Positions 51,003 through 63,223 of a stretch of DNA of 64,000 bases are shown here, piece by piece. Under the pieces are notes generated by a model. The model was not told the DNA's origin. It made no database searches and worked only from the letters and a program-made list of their open reading frames with translations. Position numbers and translations under genes: made by a program. Numbering within the stretch: the first letter of the stretch is position 1; the number at the start of each line of letters is the position of its first letter. Source of the DNA: Alteromonas sp. V450 (lineage in GTDB: Bacteria > Pseudomonadota > Gammaproteobacteria > Enterobacterales > Alteromonadaceae); assembly GCF_001885075.1 (NCBI RefSeq), contig NZ_MODU01000004.1:3844001-3908000 (forward strand), written 5' to 3'.

Positions 51003-53153
51003 TTATGCGAAATAGGATTTACCAGAAGCGGCCATTTCACGAACGCCGTCTGAGATCTGATAAATAGGACCAAGTTCAGCGTACTTGTCTGCCATCGCAA
51101 CAAAGTTCGCCAAGCCAATGGTTTCAATCCAACGGAAAATACCACCGCGGAATGGAGGGAAACCTAAGCCGTAAAGTAGCGCCATATCTGCTTCAGCTGC
51201 GCTATCTACAATGCCTTCTTCTAGGCAGCGAATTGCTTCGTTTGCCATAGGGATCATAAGGCGTGCAATAATGTCGTCAGCTTCAAAATCTGTCTTCTCA
51301 GCTACGTGAGGTGCCATTAGTGCATATGCTTCTTCAGCAGGTGTTTTCTTAGGCTTACCGCGCTTATCAACACCGTAGTTGTAGAAACCTTTACCGTTCT
51401 TCTGACCTAAACGCTCTTCTTTATAGAACAGTGTTACAGGGTCGTTGTCTAGGCGAGCCATACGCTCTGGAATACCCGCTGCCATTACGTCTGCTGCGTG
51501 ATCGCCCGTGTCGATACCCACAACGTCCATTAGGTAAGCCGGGCCCATAGGCCAGCCGAAGATTTTTTCCATTACTTTATCAACCGCAACAAAGTCAGCA
51601 CCGTCGATAAGAAGCTTACTGAAGCCTGCAAAGTATGGGAACAATACGCGGTTTACCAAGAACCCTGGGCAGTCGTTAACCACAATCGGGGTTTTACCCA
51701 TTTTAAGGGTAGCGGCTACTACTGCATTGATGGTTTCTTCAGAGGTTTTTTCGCCACGAATAATTTCAACTAGCGGCATGCGGTGCACTGGGTTAAAGAA
51801 GTGCATACCACAGAAACGCTCTGGCTTGTCTAGGCTTTCAGCTAGCTGGTTGATAGAGATAGTAGAAGTGTTTGAAGTGATGATAGCGTCGTCAGCTACA
51901 TTGTCTTCTACTTCTTTAAGCACAATACCTTTTACCTTCGGGTTTTCTACAACCGCTTCAATAACAAGGTCTGCATCTTTAAGTGTGCTGTACTCAAGGG
52001 TAGGCGTGATTGCGTTAAGTGTTTGCGCCATTTTGGTCGCATCAACTTTACCGCGCTTCATGCCTTTACCAAGAATTTTGGCTGCTTCTGAAAGACCAAG
52101 GTCTAGTGCACCTTGATTAATGTCTTTCATGACTACCGGTGTGCCTTTCACAGCGCTTTGGTATGCAATACCGCCGCCCATGATACCTGCACCTAGTACA
52201 GCGTTAAGCTTAGATTGCTTAGTAGCTGCTTTCGCTTGCTTCTTACCTTTACTCTTAACTAGCTGGTCGGCAAGGAAGATACCAATTTGTGCTTTTGCTG
52301 CGTCGGTTTTCGCAAGTGCCACAAAGCCTTCGTTTTCAAGCTTAAGTGCGCCGTCACGGTCTAGGCCCGCTGCTTTTTGAACAGTCTCAACCATTTTGTG
52401 CGGTGCTGGGTAATGCTTACCTGCTTGGGCAAATACCATGGCTTGAGCAGTGCTGAAGCTCATCATCGCTTCGTTTTTGTTTAGCTGTAGCGGGGCTTTC
52501 TTAACCGCACGACGTGCTTGCCAGTCAAACTTGCCTTCTGCTGCGTCTTTCACCATTGAAAGCGCGCCTTCAACAAGTGCTTCTGGTGCTACAACAGCAT
52601 CAACTGCGCCTTCAGCAAGGGCTTTCGCGCCTTTTCTGTCACGGCCAGTGGTCATCCACTCAAGCGCGTTATCTGCACCAATTAGACGAGGTAGACGAAC
52701 CGTACCACCAAAACCAGGCATAAGGCCTAGCTTAACTTCTGGCAAACCAATTGAAGCGGTAGTGTCTGCAATACGCATGTCACACGCCAATGCCATTTCA
52801 CAGCCGCCGCCAAGCGCGAAGCCGTTAATTGCAGCAATGGTAGGGAAAGGTAGGTCTTCGAAGCGGTCGAATACTTGTGACGTATTGGCAACCCACTGTA
52901 GTACTTCGGCATCGTCCATGGCGAATAGGCCAGTGAACTCGGTGATATCTGCACCTACGATAAATGCAGGTTTTGCGCTGCGTACTACTAAGCCTTTAAC
53001 ATCGCCTTTAGCAAGTAGGGCTTGAGTTGCTTCGTCAAGTTCGCTCACCGTTTGGCGGTCGAACTTGTTTACTGAACCTTGGGCGTCGAATACCAGCTCA
53101 GCAAAGCCGTCATCTAACAGGCTGACGGAAAGACTTTTGCCTGTGTATATCAT
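51003..53153 (-). CDS. fadB: Fatty-acid oxidation complex alpha subunit
   Basis: A 716-residue multifunctional enzyme: enoyl-CoA hydratase/isomerase domain first ([35 protein letters not shown]), then a 3-hydroxyacyl-CoA dehydrogenase with a Rossmann motif [13 protein letters not shown] and [17 protein letters not shown] at 53153 is chosen for its AAGGAG and agreement with the usual MIY start; the longer frame to 53222 is not supported. Upstream is a PsrA-like site. Confidence 0.96.
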   Translation of the reverse strand: MIYTGKSLSVSLLDDGFAELVFDAQGSVNKFDRQTVSELDEATQALLAKGDVKGLVVRSAKPAFIVGADITEFTGLFAMDDAEVLQWVANTSQVFDRFEDLPFPTIAAINGFALGGGCEMALACDMRIADTTASIGLPEVKLGLMPGFGGTVRLPRLIGADNALEWMTTGRDRKGAKALAEGAVDAVVAPEALVEGALSMVKDAAEGKFDWQARRAVKKAPLQLNKNEAMMSFSTAQAMVFAQAGKHYPAPHKMVETVQKAAGLDRDGALKLENEGFVALAKTDAAKAQIGIFLADQLVKSKGKKQAKAATKQSKLNAVLGAGIMGGGIAYQSAVKGTPVVMKDINQGALDLGLSEAAKILGKGMKRGKVDATKMAQTLNAITPTLEYSTLKDADLVIEAVVENPKVKGIVLKEVEDNVADDAIITSNTSTISINQLAESLDKPERFCGMHFFNPVHRMPLVEIIRGEKTSEETINAVVAATLKMGKTPIVVNDCPGFLVNRVLFPYFAGFSKLLIDGADFVAVDKVMEKIFGWPMGPAYLMDVVGIDTGDHAADVMAAGIPERMARLDNDPVTLFYKEERLGQKNGKGFYNYGVDKRGKPKKTPAEEAYALMAPHVAEKTDFEADDIIARLMIPMANEAIRCLEEGIVDSAAEADMALLYGLGFPPFRGGIFRWIETIGLANFVAMADKYAELGPIYQISDGVREMAASGKSYFA

Positions 53154-53646
53154 TATCATCTCCTTCGGCATTGGCCAGGATGTTAGTGAAGTAATCCAAC
53201 TAAAAAGAAGGGGCGTATGCATTCACTAACGCGTTAGGGTGGCTAGATTCTTTACAAAGCCACACAAAATTTCAACAAAAAATCAAACAAGCGTTTCAAT
53301 TTGTCTAAGGTAGTGGTCCGATGACTTAAATTCAAGTGCAAATATCGAATTCAAGCTTCATTTCGGCATGGGTGGTTGTATAATGAGCGTTATTGACGTA
53401 AAGCGCCAATCCAGCATAAGAATAATCTACAATCACGTCGTCTATGTGTGTAAAGCATAGCTAACGACAGCTGGCACAACATCTTATTTGGCAAGGAGCC
53501 AGACTGAAAGTTTCACTTTGTTTTTTATAAAGTGCAGTGGCTCAGTCGCAATGCTGCTTTTCAGCAACATTTTATAATCAGCTCGGTTTGGCCTTAAAGC
53601 CAGCGCGTAGCAGCGCTAAAAAGCAGAGCAGGGTAGGAGTTTTATT
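53154..53646. other. Divergent promoter region of fadB and slt
   Basis: About 490 bp with no supportable gene. It holds a PsrA-like palindrome at 53284-53297 and must contain promoters for both flanking genes. Confidence 0.5.
53284..53297 (-). promoter_or_regulatory. Candidate PsrA operator upstream of fadBA
   Basis: CAAAC-N4-GTTTC fits the published PsrA motif [G/C]AAAC-N2-4-GTTT[G/C]. PsrA-type TetR regulators control fatty-acid degradation in several gammaproteobacteria. Position about 130 bp upstream of the fadB start. Confidence 0.45.
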
Positions 53647-55698
53647 GTGTCTGGTTTTCATATTAGTTCGTGGTTAGAACAGCATCTATCGGTAAACAAA
53701 AACAGTATTGTTTCCGTGTTGGTATCGTTAGTTGGCGCATTTTTTTGTTCTGCTGCCGGTGCTACGCAGCACTTAACGTTGCCTACCGACATTTTTGAAA
53801 AAGAACGTGCTCGTTATCTAGAGGTTGAAAAAAAACTGCAAACGTATTCTACACGCAGTGTGCAACATCTCGACAACGACATCCACGAGCTTGCTAATTA
53901 CCCACTTTACCCCTATTTACTGCGGCTTAAGCTAGAGCGCACAATGTCATTGAAAACAAAGCGCGATGTAGAGCAGTTTCTCAATGATTTTAGCGGCCAA
54001 CCTGTAAGCTACGGTGTGCGTTATAAATGGTTAAACTACCTGGCGAAGAATAACTTTCGCGATACATTTTTAGCCAGTTATCGACCAGGTATGGGGGCTA
54101 GGCTTACTTGTATCGCTCTGAATTATCGCTTGAAAGAAGGCGAAGATGAGAAAGTAATTTTACCCGAGGTTGATGCATTATGGCTTAATGGGCAGTCTCA
54201 ACCAGACGAATGCGACCCACTTTTTGCTAAATGGAAAAAAGCGGGTTTGATGACGTCTGAAATGGTCATTAAGCGTATTGAAATTGCTGCAAAAGAGGGT
54301 AACCGAGGCATCATTTCCTACCTTAAACGCCAATTACCTCGTGAGCAGCAGTATTTAGCTGATGCGTGGCTGTCGGTAACACGAGACGCGAGCCGAGTCA
54401 GTAAATCTGCCCTTTTTCCTTTGAAAAGCACAGCACACGAAGCTGAGGTGATTGTTTGGGCAATTAAAAAGTTGGCGTGGCGTAACCCAGATTTAGCGGC
54501 AAAGGTATTTACTCGATATCACGCAAAAAACGTGTTCTCAAAAGCACAACTTCACGATATGAAAAGAGCAATTGCGCTCAGCTATACGTTAGATCGTCTT
54601 CCTCAGGCTGATCATTGGCTTGAACTGGCAGATGTAGATGGCGCAAGTGAAGATGTAAAGTTCTGGCATATTTCTCATTTATTGCGAAAGAAACAATGGC
54701 AGCAAGTAATAGATGTGATTGACAACGCGCCAGACGAATTGAGGCGTGAAGAAAGCTATCGCTATTGGAAAGCTCGCGCCCTAGAGGCCCTAGGTCAAAC
54801 AATGCAAGCAACCGTGCTATATAAAGCGCTGGCTCAAGAACGGCATTATTATGGCTTTATGGCGAGTGCGCAAATAGGTGAAATACCATCGTTAGCACAT
54901 GCGCCCGCGCCCCGCGATACGGCAGCCATTGCCAGTGTAGCAAAAACACCAGCTACCATGCGCGCAGTTGAGTTTTTTAGACTAGATAGAGCTACTGAAG
55001 CGCGCCGAGAGTGGTTTTACCTTCTGTCACACTTACCAGAATCGAAAGTTACCGATGCGGGCATTTTGGCCTACGAGTGGGGGCTTTACGACCAAGCAAT
55101 TACCAGCTTTGCGCAAAGTGGCTATTGGGACGATGTAGAGCGTCGATTCCCGCTCGCATTTAGCGATGTTTTTAGCGAAAAGTCACAAGCCTATAGCATT
55201 TCCAAATCTTTAGCCATGGCCATTGCTCGTCGCGAGAGTTCGTTTAGAAGCGACGCTATTTCATCGGTTGGAGCCACAGGGTTAATGCAGCTTATGCCGG
55301 GTACCGCACAGTATGTGGCGAAACGAAAAGTGAGCCGCAATACACTGTTTAAGGTTGACGATAACGTTGAGTATGGCGTGCAGTATCTGCGCTATCTTAT
55401 GGATAAACTTAATAACAATCCGGTTTTGGTGTCTGCATCATACAATGCAGGGTGGCGAAAGGTATTAGAGTGGCTGCCAGAAAACGACGCGTTGCCAGTG
55501 GATATATGGATAGAAAATATTCCATATAAAGAAACCCGTGCCTATGTGAAAGCGGTGATGGCATATCAACACATTTACGATCAACAGTTAGGAGGGGAAG
55601 ACAATATCTTTCCACAATTAACGCAAGATGTTATTCCATCAGTTGATGCCGTTAGCACCCATCCTGTTACGGGGTTAATACAGCTGGCTCCTCGTTAA
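53647..55698 (+). CDS. slt: Soluble lytic murein transglycosylase
   Basis: A 683-residue periplasmic enzyme. Signal segment (FFCSAAGATQ) followed by a long alpha-helical superhelical region and a C-terminal SLT domain: catalytic Glu530 in AIARRESSFRSDAIS, GATGLMQLMPGTAQYVAK, VLVSASYNAGWRKVLEW, and IPYKETRAYVKAVM. It cleaves glycan strands to anhydro-muropeptides, feeding recycling. GTG at 53647 has GTAGGAG upstream. Confidence 0.93.
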   Translation: MSGFHISSWLEQHLSVNKNSIVSVLVSLVGAFFCSAAGATQHLTLPTDIFEKERARYLEVEKKLQTYSTRSVQHLDNDIHELANYPLYPYLLRLKLERTMSLKTKRDVEQFLNDFSGQPVSYGVRYKWLNYLAKNNFRDTFLASYRPGMGARLTCIALNYRLKEGEDEKVILPEVDALWLNGQSQPDECDPLFAKWKKAGLMTSEMVIKRIEIAAKEGNRGIISYLKRQLPREQQYLADAWLSVTRDASRVSKSALFPLKSTAHEAEVIVWAIKKLAWRNPDLAAKVFTRYHAKNVFSKAQLHDMKRAIALSYTLDRLPQADHWLELADVDGASEDVKFWHISHLLRKKQWQQVIDVIDNAPDELRREESYRYWKARALEALGQTMQATVLYKALAQERHYYGFMASAQIGEIPSLAHAPAPRDTAAIASVAKTPATMRAVEFFRLDRATEARREWFYLLSHLPESKVTDAGILAYEWGLYDQAITSFAQSGYWDDVERRFPLAFSDVFSEKSQAYSISKSLAMAIARRESSFRSDAISSVGATGLMQLMPGTAQYVAKRKVSRNTLFKVDDNVEYGVQYLRYLMDKLNNNPVLVSASYNAGWRKVLEWLPENDALPVDIWIENIPYKETRAYVKAVMAYQHIYDQQLGGEDNIFPQLTQDVIPSVDAVSTHPVTGLIQLAPR

Positions 55699-55757
55699 GT
55701 TGACAGAGAAAAATCGGTAAAAGTGAGGCTTGCATGCAGAAGGCACAAGCCTCGTGA

Positions 55758-57137
<1,380 letters not shown>

Positions 57138-57192
57138 ATAAATTGCGTATCTGGTTGAGCCAGACCATAAGTGATTTCGTTTTTAACTTATA

Positions 57193-57221
57193 AAAAAGAG
57201 CAGCATCCAGCTGCTCTTTTT
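57193..57221. terminator. Terminator after pepQ
   Basis: AAAAAGAGCAGC-ATCCA-GCTGCTCTTTTT, a strong 12-bp stem with A/T tails. Confidence 0.88.
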
Positions 57222-57278
57222 GTTTGGTATATGGGCAAACCGAATGCGATATTTATTGTAAATAAGAAAGGAGTCGTT

Positions 57279-57995
57279 ATGCCACACGGTGACATTGTAG
57301 GTTTATTGATAATGGCAACATTGGCTGGCCTTGCTATGCCGGCCGGCGCTATTTTAGCAACTTACCAAGGTATTCAGCCAAAATGGTTAGAAAAAGAGTT
57401 GCGTCATGGCATTCTCGCGTTGGGGGCTGGTGCACTTATTTCGGCAGTAGGCCTTGTGCTTGTGCCGGAAGGGATAAAAGACGTAACACTCTTTGCTGCC
57501 ACCACATGCTTTGTTGGCGGTGCCTTAGCATTTATGGCACTAGATGTTTATTTAGCTAAAAAGAAGACTGCAGGTAGCCAGTTAGCTGCTATGCTCAGTG
57601 ATTTTGTGCCCGAATCAATTGCCCTTGGCACAACGGCGGCATTGGGTGGAGGTACTATGTTATTAGGCGTATTAATTGCGGTACAAAATCTACCCGAAGG
57701 GTTTAATGCTTACAGAGAAATGTTGCCTAAGAATAAGCAGCGCAGCACCAAACTCATTGTTGTTTTTGTATTGATGGCGTTACTTGGCCCTTTGTTCAGT
57801 ATGTTAGGGTTTTTCTATCTTGCACAGTTTCCTGTTGTGATGAGCGGTATCATGCTGTTTGCCGCAGGTGGTATTCTTTATTCGGTATTTCAGGATATTG
57901 CCCCGCAAATTCGAATGAAAAATCATTGGCTTCCACCTCTTGGCGGTATTCTTGGTTTCTTAGTAGGTATGGTTGGTTTCATGCTAGAAGGCTAG
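57279..57995 (+). CDS. ZIP-family metal transporter
   Basis: A 238-residue protein with about seven or eight hydrophobic segments and ZIP features: SDFVPESIALGTTAALGGG and AVQNLPEGFNAYREM, where metal-binding helices 4 and 5 lie (the usual HNxPEG is QNLPEG here). ATG at 57279 has AAGGAG; the longer frame begins before the pepQ terminator and is rejected. Probably moves divalent cations into the cytosol; metal unknown. Confidence 0.82.
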   Translation: MPHGDIVGLLIMATLAGLAMPAGAILATYQGIQPKWLEKELRHGILALGAGALISAVGLVLVPEGIKDVTLFAATTCFVGGALAFMALDVYLAKKKTAGSQLAAMLSDFVPESIALGTTAALGGGTMLLGVLIAVQNLPEGFNAYREMLPKNKQRSTKLIVVFVLMALLGPLFSMLGFFYLAQFPVVMSGIMLFAAGGILYSVFQDIAPQIRMKNHWLPPLGGILGFLVGMVGFMLEG

Positions 57996-58042
57996 GGTTT
58001 TAGCAGTGAGCCTTTCTGCCTGGCTGTGCTTAAGCAATAAAC

Positions 58043-58065
58043 AGGCGCGTTGTAACACGCCTTTT
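58043..58065. terminator. Terminator after the ZIP gene
   Basis: AGGCGCGT pairs (one mismatch) with ACACGCCT, followed by TTTTT. Confidence 0.7.
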
Positions 58066-58143
58066 TGCAATTTTTAATGGTAGTTAGGTCTGCTTACTTT
58101 CTGTGTATCTTAGCAGCGGGCCTTCTGCCATCTAAACAACGTA

Positions 58144-59118
58144 CTAGCTTGTTCGTTCTATTGAGATATGTGCCAGCGCAATTAACGCTTCTTTGTATTT
58201 AGAATCTTCAATAACGTTTAAGCTATCGATAGCCATTTGAACTTCTTTCTGGGCACATTTACGCGTGTAGTCCAACGCGCCAGTTTCTTCCATAATGCCT
58301 TGAATTCGCGTTAGATGCGCCAGCCCATTACTCTGTTCAATCGCCTCTTGAATAAGTGCTTTATCGTCGTCATTTCTCGCGTGCCACATCGCGTAAAGCA
58401 GCGGCAGCGTAGGCTTACCCTCAGCTAAATCATCACCGGCATTCTTGCCCATTTCTTCACTATCAGCCATGTAGTCAAGGATATCGTCGGCTAATTGAAA
58501 AGCCGTGCCTAAGTGCTTTCCATATTCTTGCATGGCGTGTTCAATGTCTTTATTTTGGTCGGTTAGTACTGCTGCTAGCTGTGTTGCAGCCTCGAACAAA
58601 CGGGCAGTTTTACCGTAAATAACATCAAAGTAACGAGCTTCGGTTGTGCTAGGATCGTTACAATTCATCAACTGCAACACTTCACCTTCAGCAATTTGGT
58701 TTGTGGCTTCCGACAGTATTTCCATAACGCGCATGCGTTTAAGGCTTACCATCATTTGGAAAGAGCGGGTGTAAAGAAAGTCGCCCACTAACACCGATGC
58801 TTGATTACCAAAAATAGCGTTAGCGGTTTCTCTGCCTCTGCGCATGGTCGATTCATCGACCACGTCGTCATGTAGAAGCGTAGCGGTATGAATGAACTCT
58901 ACAATAGCTGCAAGGGTGTGATGGTCGTTGTTATCAATGCCCATCGCCCGCGCACTTAACACGGTAAGAAGTGGGCGCAAGCGCTTGCCGCCACTGTTTA
59001 CAATGTAAAAACCTAGCTGATTGATAAGTGCAACGTCAGAATCGACTTGTTGCTGAATCAGTTGGTTAACCGCCTGCATATCATCATTCGACAGGTTGCG
59101 GATTTGATCAATATCCAT
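58144..59118 (-). CDS. ispB: Octaprenyl diphosphate synthase
   Basis: A 324-residue trans-prenyltransferase making the ubiquinone side chain. GGKRLRPLL near 48-56, first Asp-rich motif LLHDDVVDESTMRRG, and the second FQLADDILDYMAD are visible. ATG at 59118 (MDIDQI) aligns with the E. coli start; an ATG two codons earlier is possible. Divergent from rplU across a long gap, as in many gammaproteobacteria. Confidence 0.94.
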   Translation of the reverse strand: MDIDQIRNLSNDDMQAVNQLIQQQVDSDVALINQLGFYIVNSGGKRLRPLLTVLSARAMGIDNNDHHTLAAIVEFIHTATLLHDDVVDESTMRRGRETANAIFGNQASVLVGDFLYTRSFQMMVSLKRMRVMEILSEATNQIAEGEVLQLMNCNDPSTTEARYFDVIYGKTARLFEAATQLAAVLTDQNKDIEHAMQEYGKHLGTAFQLADDILDYMADSEEMGKNAGDDLAEGKPTLPLLYAMWHARNDDDKALIQEAIEQSNGLAHLTRIQGIMEETGALDYTRKCAQKEVQMAIDSLNVIEDSKYKEALIALAHISIERTS

Positions 59119-59903
59119 AGGCATGGCAATAAATACTTACTCGTTACGTCTTAGGCAATTGTTGGTGGCGATTGTACCCTAATCAACAGCACTATCCACC
59201 AAATTGTCTTAAAAAATGACGGCTTATCGTTTTTATGAGTGTTTGGCACGATACGTTAAGCACAATTAAAAGTTAAAGTGCCAACGTAAACTCCTGAACG
59301 TGGCGTGGTTTGTTTTTTCACTCTTCCGTGGATTGTGATTATAGGTATTATTTCCACTTTTTCCTGCAAAAGTCTTATTTTTCCAAGTTTAATGTAAGAA
59401 CACATTGTTCATGAACGGCATTATGCGCTCGAATTTGTGTTTTCACGGTCTATGCGAAACGGCGTTGGTGTTGTTAACTACGGCAATACTTACGGACAAG
59501 TTATCGCGCTTATAAATTATGCGCCAGTCGTCTAGCACGACAACATTAACGCTAGAACAGCGATGAATGTAAGCGATCAATCTGCGATCGCAGCGCGATC
59601 TTAACGGTAAGATCCGTTCTTCTTTCAAGCCAAATTTTTCCATATCTGGCCACGTCCATAGCATAATTTTTACAAAGGCATGCGTCTGCGTTGTTGCTGT
59701 TTTATAGAAAAAAGTTGATATTTTTCACAGGTTTTTGTGCATTTGAAGCTGCATCAAATGAGCAATTGGGGCATAATTCTCTCCATGTTGGAAAAATAAT
59801 CATTTTTTCTGCGAATCGGGCTTGTGATTTACGGATGTTTCACGTACAATTCGCGCCCTGTTTTTTGAATTGAAGCGTCAGTGGACGCAGAGCGGAGTTA
59901 ACT
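59119..59903. other. Long ispB-rplU intergenic region
   Basis: 785 bp with no gene I can support. A 73-codon - strand frame at 59443-59664 lacks any recognisable motif. The rplU promoter is at 59822-59850. Confidence 0.5.
59822..59850 (+). promoter_or_regulatory. Sigma-70 promoter of rplU-rpmA
   Basis: TTGTGA and TACAAT with exactly 17 bp between, ending 53 bases before the rplU start. Confidence 0.7.
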
Positions 59904-60215
59904 ATGTACGCGGTTTTCCAAAGTGGCGGTAAACAACACCGTGTGGCCGAAGGCCAAACCGTTCGTCTTGAAAAAATCGAAGTAGCCCCAGGCGAAACGG
60001 TTGAATTTGACAAAGTTTTAATGGTAAGCAACGGTGACGACGTAAAAATCGGCACACCAATCGTTGCTGGTGGTAAGGTGACAGCTGAGGTTGTTACACA
60101 CGGTCGTGGCGATAAAGTAAAAATCGTTAAGTTCCGTCGTCGTAAGCACTCTCGTAAGCAAGCGGGTCACCGTCAGTGGTTCACAGAAGTGAAAATCACT
60201 GGTATCAACGCATAA
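59904..60215 (+). CDS. rplU: 50S ribosomal protein L21
   Basis: A 103-residue protein with L21 signatures [14 protein letters not shown] at the start and [20 protein letters not shown] near the end. First gene of the conserved rplU-rpmA-obg group. Confidence 0.97.
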   Translation: MYAVFQSGGKQHRVAEGQTVRLEKIEVAPGETVEFDKVLMVSNGDDVKIGTPIVAGGKVTAEVVTHGRGDKVKIVKFRRRKHSRKQAGHRQWFTEVKITGINA

Positions 60216-60230
60216 TAGGAGCACGAACAC

Positions 60231-60488
60231 ATGGCACACAAAAAAGCTGGTGGTAGTACCAAAAACGGTCGTGATTCAGAAAGTAAACGCCTAGGTGTTA
60301 AGCGCTTTGGCGGTGAATCTGTTCTTGCTGGTAACATCATTGTTCGTCAACGTGGTACTCGTTTCCACGCTGGTGACAACATGGGTATCGGTAAAGACCA
60401 CACGTTGTTTGCACTAAAAGACGGTAAAGTTCAGTTCGACGTTAAAGGACCGAAGAACCGTAAATTTGTGAGCATCGTAGCTGAGTAA
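60231..60488 (+). CDS. rpmA: 50S ribosomal protein L27
   Basis: An 85-residue protein: [20 protein letters not shown] at the start and [18 protein letters not shown] in the middle. Follows rplU by 15 bp with an AGGAG site. Confidence 0.97.
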   Translation: MAHKKAGGSTKNGRDSESKRLGVKRFGGESVLAGNIIVRQRGTRFHAGDNMGIGKDHTLFALKDGKVQFDVKGPKNRKFVSIVAE

Positions 60489-60518
60489 GCGCGAAAGCTT
60501 CTCGCCGAACAGGCTTAG

Positions 60519-60546
60519 AAAAACCCCGCGCTTGCGGGGTTTTTTG
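60519..60546. terminator. Terminator after rpmA
   Basis: AAAAACCCCGC-GCTT-GCGGGGTTTTT; separates rplU-rpmA from obg, which has its own promoter region. Confidence 0.92.
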
Positions 60547-60746
60547 TTTTGTGAAACCTTTCATTCTTTTTCTGCTCTTATTTTACAGCGTTCAAGTTCT
60601 AGAAAGGACAAGCGCTAGGCAAGGTTTTACTTCTCGTTTTTTAGAATGCTAAGCAGACATAAAAGCGCCGATGGACAAATTGGTGTAAACTTAGTATTCG
60701 CGTCTTTAAAGTTAACAACCCACGGCATAACAGCCCGGAGTGATAA

Positions 60747-61971
<1,225 letters not shown>

Positions 61972-62011
61972 TATTGGTTCAAAAGCGTTCATTATGAATT
62001 GCTAAAAACAC

Positions 62012-62052
62012 AAAAAGCTCGCACGTTGTTTAGACTACGTGCGAGCTTTTTT
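62012..62052. terminator. Terminator after obgE
   Basis: AAAAAGCTCGCACGT with ACGTGCGAGCTTTTT, a perfect 15-bp stem and T tail; can serve both strands (obgE and the 62071 gene). Confidence 0.93.
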
Positions 62053-62070
62053 AATGTAGGCTTGCCATTT

Positions 62071-62436
62071 TTACACAGCGAAGGGCAGCGGTATCGTGTT
62101 ATTCGAGACATTTTTAGACGCGTTTATCACCGCGTGCGCTTTGTCTACTATGGCATTTCTGTGATGAGTCAGCTTCAGGTGAAAGTAAATCTCATCAAGT
62201 AAGCTGGTTAAGCCCATAATTTTTTTAACCATTATACTGTTTTCACCGCCGTCAACTTCAAGCAATATAACGGCGATATCGAATGCGCAACCAAGGTAGG
62301 GGATAGCGTCACTTAACTGTCCTCCCTGCATCAACATAGTACCTTGCATTTCGTCTCTTGCCATAACGTGTAGCGCTTGCTCTGGATTGCTATAAACCCA
62401 GTCTGCGTGTTTGGGGCATAAGTAATTTATAAGCAT
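62071..62436 (-). CDS. Hypothetical protein
   Basis: A 121-residue soluble protein, helical in the second half (MVKKIMGLTSLLDEIYFHLK, AIVDKAHAVINASKN), with a CPKHADW near the start. ATG at 62436 is decided by AGGAGG eight bases upstream; the GTG at 62445 overlaps that site. Stands alone, divergent from folA. No family recognised. Confidence 0.6.
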   Translation of the reverse strand: MLINYLCPKHADWVYSNPEQALHVMARDEMQGTMLMQGGQLSDAIPYLGCAFDIAVILLEVDGGENSIMVKKIMGLTSLLDEIYFHLKLTHHRNAIVDKAHAVINASKNVSNNTIPLPFAV

Positions 62437-62588
62437 CGTTGCCACCTCCTTTTCCTACACTAAAATATCCTCCACTTAATTGCAAATGGCAATTGTTATC
62501 ATTTACTTTGTTGGTGTTGTGACGCTTTTCCCTTTCGATGTTGGTATACTCCTTAGACCAAAATAAAACTCAGCCTTAAGGTGTAAAA

Positions 62589-63107
62589 ATGAAAATAGCG
62601 ATGATTGCTGCAATGGCAAAAAACAGAATTATAGGTGCCGACAACGATATGCCGTGGCATTTGCCTGCTGACTTAAAGCATTTTAAAGCTATCACCTTGG
62701 GCAAGGCGGTCATAATGGGCCGCAAAACTTATGAATCTATAGGTAGGGCGCTTCCGGGGAGGCCGAATATTGTGATCACGAGTAATGAAGATTACAGCTT
62801 ATCTGACGCTACTGTGGTTGACTCGCCAGAATCGGCATTTGAGGTCGCAAAGGTATTAAGCAATAAAAGTGGCGAGAATGACGAAGTAATGATCATTGGT
62901 GGCGGCACTATCTATCAGTCATTTTTAGATAAAGCGGATACTTTGTATCTTACGCATATCGATCTGACCGTTGATGGGGATACCAAATTTCCAGACTTTA
63001 ATGCGGACGGGAAGTGGAATGAAGTGTTTAGAGAAGCACATAACGCCGATGAAAAGAACGCGCATGCTTATACCTTCGTTACGCTTGTAAGAAATAAACA
63101 AGTCTAA
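62589..63107 (+). CDS. folA: Dihydrofolate reductase
   Basis: A 172-residue enzyme reducing dihydrofolate with NADPH. IAAMAKNRIIGADNDMPWHL at the start carries the Asp/Trp active-site region; AVIMGRKTYESIGRALPGR and MIIGGGTIYQSFLDKAD are the cofactor motifs. Slightly longer than E. coli FolA; nothing else unusual. Confidence 0.96.
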   Translation: MKIAMIAAMAKNRIIGADNDMPWHLPADLKHFKAITLGKAVIMGRKTYESIGRALPGRPNIVITSNEDYSLSDATVVDSPESAFEVAKVLSNKSGENDEVMIIGGGTIYQSFLDKADTLYLTHIDLTVDGDTKFPDFNADGKWNEVFREAHNADEKNAHAYTFVTLVRNKQV

Positions 63108-63144
63108 AGGCTAGAAATCGCGAAGCTCTTCAAACTGAGAATAA

Positions 63145-63196
63145 AAAATGCCAGCATTGAAACGCTTGTTTAAGAGCGTTGCAACACTGGCATTTT
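63145..63196. terminator. Terminator between folA and rpoS
   Basis: AAAATGCCAG with CTGGCATTTT enclosing an inner hairpin AACGC...GCGTT; lies between the convergent stops. Confidence 0.88.
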
Positions 63197-63223
63197 AGCT
63201 TTGTTTAGCAATGTTCGCGGTAG

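Noticed and set aside
59443..59664. 73-codon - strand frame between ispB and rplU
   Set aside because: No recognisable motif, no clear ribosome site, and the region is a usual intergenic gap.
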